From Lingula anatina (taxonomy: Eukaryota; Brachiopoda; Lingulata; Lingulida; Lingulidae), in contig NW_019775070.1 in the NCBI RefSeq assembly GCF_001039355.2, forward strand, positions 41,779 through 105,778: a stretch of 64,000 bases of DNA, in the 5' to 3' direction. The translations under genes and the position numbers were made by a program. Each line of letters begins with the position of its first letter. The stretch's first letter is position 1. Positions 39,601 through 50,436 of the stretch are shown here, in pieces. Under the pieces are notes generated by a model, which saw only the letters and a program-made list of their open reading frames with translations, did not search any database and was not told the DNA's origin.

Positions 39601-42600
39601 ACATTATTATGATAATGCATGATAACAAACAATGACAAGCTGTACACAGCCAGTATTTTTTTAAGTGAATTAAATTCACTATATGAAAGAGGCACTGGAA
39701 GGAAAGATTTTTTCTGAAATAGAATATGGATGAAACCCTTTAAATTCATTCTTGCCTGACAAAGCAGCTGCAAAACGTGTGTATTTGCATGCAGATATCG
39801 ATGCTATTGCAGTTACAAAGAACTTTCAGCACAAAGGTAAGAAAACCGTGAAATCACATTGAGAAGTACTGTTTCAGTGAAATGCTAAATTATTTCAGTA
39901 AACCAACAAACATTAGTCTGTTAATTCTTACAATAAGTATCAACAAAAGAACAAGAAAACAATTTGTACCTTCATAATACATCATAAAATTATGCAAAGT
40001 ATGTGAGAAGCAGAATTCTTAATATGTAGAGAACAAGCAAATTTTCCCTCAACAACAAGCACAAGCAACAACAACAACAACGCAATGCTGATCCAAGGTG
40101 TCATCAAGAACTCATAACCAACAATACCTTCTTCATCTCTATCACCATGGAATCATCCAGCAGATAGTCAGACACAGAGCGGCACATGGCAGGGTCTACG
40201 TCTACAGGGAGAGAGGAAGCAAAGCCATGCAGTATGGTTTGAGTGCTAACACTATGGACCATGCCAGTAGCCTGTTGAAACAGGGGCTCAGACAGAGAGG
40301 AGGAACCTGCAAGGGAAGCAGCATCAAGCTGACAGATGAGGTTAGAGTGCATCAGCTCTGAGAGAGAAGAAGAGGAAGACCTCGAGCTTGGTATGACTGG
40401 TAGCTCGCGGTGATCTGTGCTGGTAGATGTCTGATTGGAATCCGGTGGAGAGACAAAGCGGTCGGAACTCTCAGTGTGGACGGCTGTGGAAGAGGGTACA
40501 GCCCCACACCATAGCAAATCACCATGGGACTGTGGCAGCCTTGCAGGAGCCTCATCCGGATGACCACTGGTCAGTGTAGGACATGAACAGGCAACTGCCT
40601 GACCACCAACTGCTGCCCCAGTGTCTTCAATCATCAACTTGTCCATAGATGAAACCTTGCTTTTCCTCTTAAAGAAATTGATCAATCTTCTCTTAGAAGA
40701 AGACTGTCCACTTTTCTTGCCTCTGGAAACTTTTTTCTTCACACCAGCAGACTTCTCACCCGGTTCCTTACTACCTTTACCTTCTTCAAACCCTTTCTCT
40801 TTGCTTCCTCCTTTCATGCCATCCTCAGTGCCTTTGAGCTTGAGAGATCCACCACTGGTATGGGTGTTAGCATGAGCCGATGGCACCAAGAAAGGATCAG
40901 ACCTAGCAGCAGTAGTAGCAGTGGTGGAGGTGGCTGGAACCCACCCGTGTCGAGGACACAGACAAAAATACTGCAGTTGTAATGGCTGACCCACAGCTGT
41001 CTCTACAGTCTGGGTGCAGGCACTCTTCATATTGGTAACCCTTACAGGTGAGGCTGACATCTCTGATACTGCTGGAGTGGGTGAACCCCTTACTGTTTCT
41101 CCTGTGGTTATTTGGGAAGTAGACTGAGTGTAGCTTCTACTGTTTGATCCAGTCATCACTGAACTGGAGGGTAGCCCTGATAAGGTACTTTGTGATGCTG
41201 TTGCTGCTGTAATTGTTGTTAATACTTGAGATGTTGCTGTCGTCACTGCTGTCACTGATGCTGCTGATGTTGGCGTTACTGGTGCTGTTTCTGATACAGA
41301 AACTTGCGAGGCATCATTGGCATTTCTACTGCTAGATCTAGATGAGCCCAAACTCCTGTTGTTATTGTTTTGATTGGAGTTAACCAACACATCCAGTGAC
41401 CTTACATACACCTCAGGTGCTCTCAACAACAATGGAGTGTTTTTCTTTATCTGGGAATTTGGTGCTTTTGAAGACTTACAGTTATGCTTCAAGTTCTCTT
41501 TTCCTTTTGTCTCCCGCATCTTTGATCTAAGCTGACCTGACTTTATATCACAGTCATGGCTACTGGATGAAATCCGTGCCTCTTCCACTGGACAGTAAAA
41601 TTTAACCGACTTCTTACACCCATCCCCTCTCTCCTGACATCCACCATTCAGTTCTTGCAGTGGTAGAGGCCTCTTGAGAACCCCTTTCTTCTTCTTCTGG
41701 TTGGACATTCTCTTCAGGTCTCTGATAGACCCAGCATAGGCAGACTGTCTAGGTGAGGGAATGGCTGACTCCATTGTGGTCATATCATCCAGGCAGTCAT
41801 CTGAGGAGGTCCTACAGCCTGGGGGTTCTCCATCTCCATCATAGGACTCTGCTATAGCCATGGTCAGTGAGCTGTCACTTTGGGAGCCAGGACAGCCACT
41901 GTCACCAGCCACCATGTTTTTTTCCATAACTGTGCCATCGGTCATCGTTTTGCTGATTGCCATATTATTGGTCAACACATCACTGGTCACTTTGTCACCG
42001 GTCAGCACCCCATTGGTGTTTGTTGGTACAGGTCTGGCTTGGTCCAGCATGTTGTCCACCAATTGTTCACCAACTGACGTATTTAGTTGAAGAAAGGTGT
42101 TATTGATACTGCCAGCAGTAGAAGGGCTATGGCTACTTTGTCCATCAGAGTTCAAAAGTGGTGCTGCGCTGTCAAGCACAGAGTAAAAAAGTGGTGTCAA
42201 TGCACCAGGCATTGGAGAAGATAGAGGAGCATCTAGACTTGGAAGCAGTGTATCTGCATTGGGCTCTGCTGAAGAAAAGGGGACTGTGTTATTAGGACTT
42301 GTACCAGGAAGTAGGTCTGCTGCACCAGACATCATCATGGTGTGAGGTTCTTTTCTGCTACATTTTTTAGCTGAAAGCCGCATGTGGTCTTTGGTAGTTT
42401 GCTGAACTGCTGTATTAGATAGTGCAGAAGAAAGTGGTGCTGTAACAGTAGATTCTGTTGCTAAAAGATGTGGTGTCACTTTAGAATTTGCAGTACTAGA
42501 AAGTGGTGCTGTTGTTTCAATCTTGGCAGTAGAAAGTGATCCAGTTTTATTAGACTCTACAATAGAAAGTGAAGCAGTCACACTAGGTTCAGCAGTAAAT

Positions 42601-45600
42601 AGTGGTGCTGTCTTGTTAGACTCTGTAGTAAAAAGTGGTGCTGCCATGTTACAGCCAGTAGTTGAATGGGTTGCCGTAATACCAGACTCTTTAGTAGAAA
42701 ATGGTGCTAACATGTAAGAGTCAGTAGTAGGAAGTGGTGCTGTCTTGTGAGACTCTGTTGTAAAAAGTGGTGCTGATAGGTTAAAGTCAGTAGCAGAAAG
42801 TGGTCCTGTAATATCAGACTCCAAAGAGGGTGGTGCTGTCATGTTAGACTCTGCAGAAAGCATTGGTACCTTTACACAAGGTTCCATGCTGTACAGTGGT
42901 GCTGATATTGGAGACAAGCAGGGCAAGCAGACAGAGTGTGACACAGGTACAGGAGTGCAAGCAGACACTGGGCAGACAGCTACCTCTAGAGACTGGGGTC
43001 TATCTACTACACACAAGCTTCCTGTTCTCACCTCCTCTTCCTCCTCCTCTTCCTCATCATTTTGAGTTGTCTTCACAGGGGGCTTGGGCTCTTCTTCTTC
43101 CTCAGAGTCCCATTCACTTTCCTCTTCCTCGTCTTTCTGTGGCTTCTGTTAAAAAATGAAATACTGATGGCATATTTACACATGTCCAAACAAAACAAAA
43201 CAATGTATACAGTCATGTTTTCAGATGATCATGGTACATAACATTTTCCCTGCTATAAAGGATTACCCTTGTTTGGCAAATATATATAATTATAAATTAT
43301 CTTATCTTGATATATTCATTTACATCTGATCACTTATGATTGATATCATGTGTGCATTATTTAGTTAATGGGTATAAATACTGGACAGCAGTACTGGGAA
43401 AACCAACACCCCCTGATGGCCTACACTACCTTCTGAGTATTGTTGAGTTTGCCAGGTGGCGGCACTGGGCTGTTGGACTGAGAGGCAGCTGTGGAGACCC
43501 AGTCACTGTGCTGGTCAGCATTCCTGGGTGTACGTCCAGTATCCAGGCCACTGGGGTCACTGACCTCACTTAGATCACTCATGCCTAGCTCAGCCATGAT
43601 GTCTGACACAGAGAGGTAAACCAAAAATTGAACTTGTGCGTGAGTGTATGTGTATTACTATGTTTAATTACTTGCATTGGGTTAGCACTGATATCTCTAA
43701 ATTTCTTTGAGAAAACTTTATCATATTATCATTATTATTATGAAAACAATCATCAACTTATATGATGGTACTCTATAGTAAGTCTAGTAAACAAGTATAA
43801 TTTTTCAATAATCATCACAACAGAATAGGTAATACATCATACCTTTCTGCTTTGACTTGTTTGCATCTGTCTTCTCTCCTGACTTTGCAGCAGTTTTCTT
43901 CTTTACTTGATTCCTCTGAAACATCAGGACAGCATAGAGATAGAGGNAATGAAATACTGATGGCATATTTACATATGTCCAAACAAAACAAAACAATGTA
44001 TACAGTCATGTTTTCAGATGATCATGGTACATAACATTTTCCCTGCTATAAATGATTACCCTTGTTTGGCAAATATATATAATTATAAATTATCTTATCT
44101 TGATATATTCATTTACATCTGATCACTTATGATTGATATCATGTGTGCATTATTTAGTTAATGGGTATAAATACTGGACAGCAGTACTGAGAAAACCAAC
44201 ACCCCCTGATGGCCTACACTACCTTCTGAGTATTGTTAAGTTTGCCAGGTGGCGGCACTGGGCTGTTGGACTGAGAGGCAGCTGTGGAGACCCAGTCACT
44301 GTGCTGGTCAGCATTCCTGGGTGTACGTCCAGTATCCAGGCCACTGGGGTCACTGACCTCGCTTAGATCACTCATGCCTAGCTCAGCCATGATGTCTGAC
44401 ACAGAGAGGTAAACCAAAAATTGAACTTGTGCGTGAGTGTATGTGTATTACTATGTTTAATTACTTGCATTGGGTTAGCACTGATATCTCTAAATTTCTT
44501 TGAGAAAACTTTATCATATTATCATTATTATTATGAAAACAATCATAAACTTATATGATGGTACTCTATGGTAAGTCTAGTAAACAAGTATAATTTTTCA
44601 ATAATCATCGCAACAGAATAGGCAATACATCATACCTTTCTGCTTTGACTTGTTTGCATCTGTCTTCTCTCCTGACTTTGTATGGACTGCAGCAGTTTTC
44701 TTCTTTACTTGATTCCTCTGAAAACATCAGGACAGCATAGAGATAGAGGAGGAAAATTTAAATATTCAGAAGTAATTATGTGGTCGTTAATTTTGCACAA
44801 TGATTAATTAGGAATCAAAGATTGTTACTTTATTCAGCAAATGACAAATTAAACGTGTATTCAAGGTAAGCCTGATATGTTGTAAGGCCATCGATTTAAA
44901 GATACATACTAAATTGTGAAATAAATACCATCATAACCTAAAATAATAACAAATAATAATAATAATAATAGTTCCAACTTCCACATTTCACAAATTTCAT
45001 TTTCCATCTATCGTTTGCTAACTTAACTATGGCTTCAACACTGACTTCTATATTTTTGAGCTGATTAAAAGAATAATAATAATAATAATTCATTATAATT
45101 ATCACATTAAGGACAGTTAATTTGAAAAGAACTAAATATCATACTTCAGAGGTGTCACTTTCTTCCTCATCTTCCTCTGTTTTACTTTTAGGTGCAGTTC
45201 CTTTTTTAATGGTACCTGTATTCCGTGCATTGCCATCATCATCATCATCACTCTGTTCTCATGCAAGGGGAAATCATGCAGTTAATTCTACAATCTCAGG
45301 ATTCAGTTCACACATGCATCATGGATCATTCAATTGTTAGAGAAAGAGTCAGCCTTTAGTATCCTTCTATCTAATCCCATCACTGACTGATTAGAAACAA
45401 ATTTGGATACACCCTACCCGTATCAATAACTTGCCATTAAAATCAATAATTTAAAATCATAATTTCATAATGCAAGCACTATCATCTGTAATTTGCAAAC
45501 AACACTTGGTCCTATCTTGACTGAGTGGTGACCTCTATTGCCATCTTTGTTGCTGGTGATTTTAAGTTATCTCAGACCAGTTATTTAAGTCACTTACATG

Positions 45601-46665
45601 ACATATTGGTGATTTATGCTGTTTTGAGCTAAGTGTCAACCAACTATTTATTTAGACAATAAAGTCATATTGCTTTAAGACAGAGTGTTGTTCCAGATGA
45701 CTTAATTTTACAAAAAAAAAAAAAATCTACAACTACAGGTAATGCTGTACTATTCATTATCAATGAAGCACTCTCACCTCTCCTGAAGAAGCCGATTTTT
45801 TCATCGGAGTCAGAGCATTGTTTTTTTTGATAGGCACCGGAGATGGGGGATCTGAATTCCAGGAATTCTCGGCATTGGATGACTTCCAGGAATCCTGGGA
45901 CTGAATGGACCTCCCGGAGTCTGGCCTCTGGGAGACAGGTTGAGGTAGCTTGGACTTGCTGTTACCCTGTTGAGATTTCTTGGAGGAAGCTATTGGAGGG
46001 CTCTTGGAGGCTTTCTTGGCATCCACCATCTTGGGAATCTTGGAGGAAGATCTACCAGAAGTGCTCTTGGCAGATTCTATGAAATACAAAGAAATAATAT
46101 AGTATTTTTCTATTATTATATATTAATAAAAATAAATTAAACAATTATTTTGAAAAGTGTACCCATCAATCTAAAAATGTCACAAAGTTTTTTTTTATGT
46201 TTAAACATCCTGTGAAGCTACTTATCTTTCTTAATTCACAATTCAAAAAATGATTACACCCCTTAAAAATAAGCACTTTTTTTCAATATTGCCTTCTGAA
46301 ATGACAGGAAGACATTTGGCAATCTAAACAAATCATGGTTTATTTAAAACAAAGTTATTTAAACAGAAAAAGTGACCAGCATCTGATCAAAGTGCAGGGA
46401 CAGCTCGAGCAATGTTTTGGAAAAACTAATTGCTTTTTTAAAAGGAAATTAAGCTTTGATATCAAGATCTCACAAAGGATACACTTTCATTTAATAAAAT
46501 CTGAAGCACTTACCTTGATCAGTGCTATGTAAGGATTCATTAGAAGATGACCTCAACAGTTTGGCAAGATTTATACCAGGGACTGCAGGCTTCTGTAACA
46601 TAAGGTAAGCATTGTTCAGTCAACTCAAATATATAATTGTTCATACTCAATTCTTTAAGTGTAAA

Positions 46666-46728
<63 letters not shown>

Positions 46729-48047
46729 ATCTGTCATTCCTATCCTGAAGAAAATTTCTTTGCCAACAGCATAGGCCCGATAAGCTCAATTAAATACCAT
46801 GCACAAGTGGGCATTTGGCAGTGTGCTGGTAAGTTTGGAAGAAATATCGTTCAAAAACAAAATCTCTTAATGAACATATCCAGAACAAAATATGTAAAGT
46901 AATTAAGGAGGAGTTTTAGTGTGTTAAACCTGTTTCAGAGAGTCTGAAAAATGGATAGACATAAATGTATGATCAGTTCAAGTCTTTATGACAATGATTT
47001 ACAAATTTTAATGTAAAATATCAAAGTCACGTAAATATATAAAAAATAAAGCACCAGTCAGAAAAGCACACAGAATAATAACACTTAACATTTACTGAGA
47101 AAGAGAAAAAAAGATTTGACAAAGATTTGCCACAATATAACATTTCACTTATCAAAAGATAAAAAACAAGCAAAATGAAAAGAGCACCCAGATTGTGAAA
47201 AACTGTATATACTAAATGAGTGGAGTTCAAATGCCACATAAGAAAACCAAAGTCAAACAATTACAATAATTATATGCACAGGAGGAATGAAAGCAATAAA
47301 AATCCTACATTTGTAAACCAATTAAAAGAGGATGTTGTCAACCAGGACTCACCATTAAATTTTTTTTTTTCATTTTGAAAATAAAAACTGCAAATATTTC
47401 CATTGGATTCAGATAACCTAATATTTGATATGTTTTAACTAAATAAAATCCTTATCTAATGCTGAGCCTGGTAATAAGAAAAACACCCAATGTACAGGGC
47501 AACATTAAAATAAAACTAAATACCTACAAAAAAATGCCACTCAATGTTAAGCAAGCACTGAACTAAACCTAAATACAAACAAGAAGTTTGCCAACCTATA
47601 TCAGCAACCATTAAGTAACTACACAGAACCAACCACAATCAGCAAACAAGCAAGTAGACAAAGGCAATACCAGGAAGGGTATATAAAACAAACCTCTTTC
47701 TTATTGCTCTTTTTCCCATCACCTCCATCATCATCATCCTCATCCTCATCCCAATTTCCATTGGTTTGCTGGGACGAAGTAATACAAATTATAACAGACA
47801 TGCAGGGCAATAACAAACAACATAAACATTCCCCCTACTGCTATTAAAACCTATGTGACATGCTAACATAGGTATTCAATACATCACAGCCTATAGTAAC
47901 ACCTAAAGTATTACCTACATTAAATTAAGACATAGGTAATACCTTCTTGGTTTTGGGTGCATCCTTAGGAAGCTGGTGATAAACGTCCCCCAACTCCACT
48001 AACAACTTAGCAACCAAATACACACACATCTCTCCCTCCCTCCCTAC

Positions 48048-48088
<41 letters not shown>

Positions 48089-48418
48089 TACAACAAAGTT
48101 AACTTAAGGGGTCTACCTTCTTAGCCTTGGGGGTGTCCAGTGGGAGCTGGTCGTCTGAGTCACCCCAGGAATCATCAGCTCCATTCCCATCCACATCTGA
48201 TGCCCTGCTCACAGAGTCCTCTGAGAAGTCACCTGGGGATGAGGGGTGTAGAGTGAGTTAAATTTTACAGTGGTTTTCTTTATATCATAATTGTGCAAAT
48301 ACTTCACTGTTAGGAATTATGATGTTGAAACTGTAAAAAAAAACAAAAAAAACTTGAGATAATGAACATTATTCTTAGTCTTTACGCTTTAGTGCAAGGT
48401 GAGATACTGCCATGTGAC

Positions 48419-48487
<69 letters not shown>

Positions 48488-50379
48488 TACACAGAATAGT
48501 CATTTGCATGCAAGGTGAGACACTGCCATATGTCAGATATATCAACAGAATAGTCATATTTGTGCTTGGTTTGTTCCTTAATAGATGTGTTGTAAGTGGA
48601 TTTCTGCTGTGGCTTTTTTTTTTTTCAGATACAGATGGAGGAAAATGGGAATGACATTGGATTCTTTACTTTAAGGATCATTTACTGTATGTCATACAAA
48701 GCTCTCACAGCAGTAAAAAAAAGTCAAACCTTAAAATATCAACACAAATAAACATTAAATCAATTTTCATGCATCAAATGGAACTTTTCGACACAAAAAT
48801 CAGCATTTCAAATCTATGAACTTTTTACCTCTTCTCTTTTTCTCTAAAAGGATAGCAAATTTAAGATAGATAGAAAAAAGCTATTAAGCATTATACAATC
48901 AGCATAATTTAACTTACTACTGTGCTTCAATAATGCTAGGTGGTGTTCCCCATTACAATAATACACAGTGTAATTCAAGATTCTATAAGATGTAATGAAC
49001 AGTTACTATGAATAAAAATTCATCAACTACTTAATACAAAGTAATAAGAAAAACAAAACATCAATTTTCTAACATTCTATTACTATGATCTTCAGCAAAA
49101 ATGACCAGAAAATACAAACACCACCAATTACTCCCAATTTTAAAACAAAATCTACATGATACAAAATCTACAAAAAACAATTATCCCCTGCAATTATCCC
49201 CTGTATGTATAGACATAGGCCCTCACCAACCACCTCAACTGAAATTGCTATTTTTCTCAGAATAAAATGAATATTTTCCCAATTACTACCCCCATAAAAA
49301 ATACACATCAATTTACCTCCTGCATCAAGAGCAGGGGCTCCAAACCCCATGCTTTCTCCCTTGTTCTTGGACTGTCCCTTGTGTACTGGGGTGCCCTTCT
49401 TGCTTCCCACGGCAGCCCCCAGGTCCCTGGCACTGCTCCCCGCTGACCTGGGGGTCCTGTGCTTCATGGTGTAATCTGCTATCAACTGGGAACAGGCATG
49501 CTGGCCAGCTATAACAGCACAGTCATCAGCTGTCCAACCTACAGGGAAGGGATACAATAAAGGTTAAAATGCCCTAGCGTGTGGTAAAAGCAACATTATA
49601 TCTTATGCTAGGTTCAAGCATGATCATTTCTGAGAGAAAAGAAGAAATCTGTCTCTATTTTAAACTTGGTTATAGAAACCATTATTTTGGGCAAAATACA
49701 ATTTATGTTGTGTACTAAATTTGCTCTAAAAGGGGGTTTGGTAGTGTGCAGGCTAAGAACATGCAACAAAGCAATAATAATTTGGCGCCATCAGTGAGGT
49801 ACCTTTGGCATCTTTGCATGTTGTATCTGCTTCTTGCTGCAAGAATAACTTGACCAGAGTTACATTGCCCTCCTGACAGGCATACATCAGGGCAGTCCTG
49901 GAGAATAAGTAAAAATAATAATAATAATGATAATAATAATAATAATATTACAACCAAAATTAAAACAGGCAATAAGTTTAACAAGCTACACACTTATATA
50001 CCGCAGCTGTCTTTACACAATATTTTTGTCTTAAAAATCTTTTGTCATGAAACCAAAATAGAATATACTTTCACGGCAGTAAAAAGTCTTGCAAGGAGAA
50101 AATATACTGCCTGTATAAAGGCTCATCCCAGAGCAGAAAAAACTGACTATATGAGTGCTCATCCCAGAACAGAATAAACACTCAGTGCAAACACTGGCTG
50201 TGACAATACTCCTACCTCTGCTGGCTGTCCATGGCATTGATGTTGGCACCCTCTTCCAGCAATATCTGGCACAAATTCTCCTGCCCTGCTAGCACAGCCA
50301 CATGCAGGGGGCAACGACCCTCCTGGAAAACACAATGTCATTTAATACAGAAATTAAAACTTTTTTTCAGAAACACAAA

Positions 50380-50436
<57 letters not shown>

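Noticed and set aside
42841-43159. Plus-strand open frames overlapping the giant exon (also 40621-40875 and 41860-42090)
   Set aside because: Shadows of the minus-strand coding exon, with no matching family.
43155-44749. Biological tandem exon duplication in the ANKRD26-like gene
   Set aside because: The N at the exact junction and near identity including intron sequence make unmerged haplotypes more likely; the same pattern occurs at 6738.
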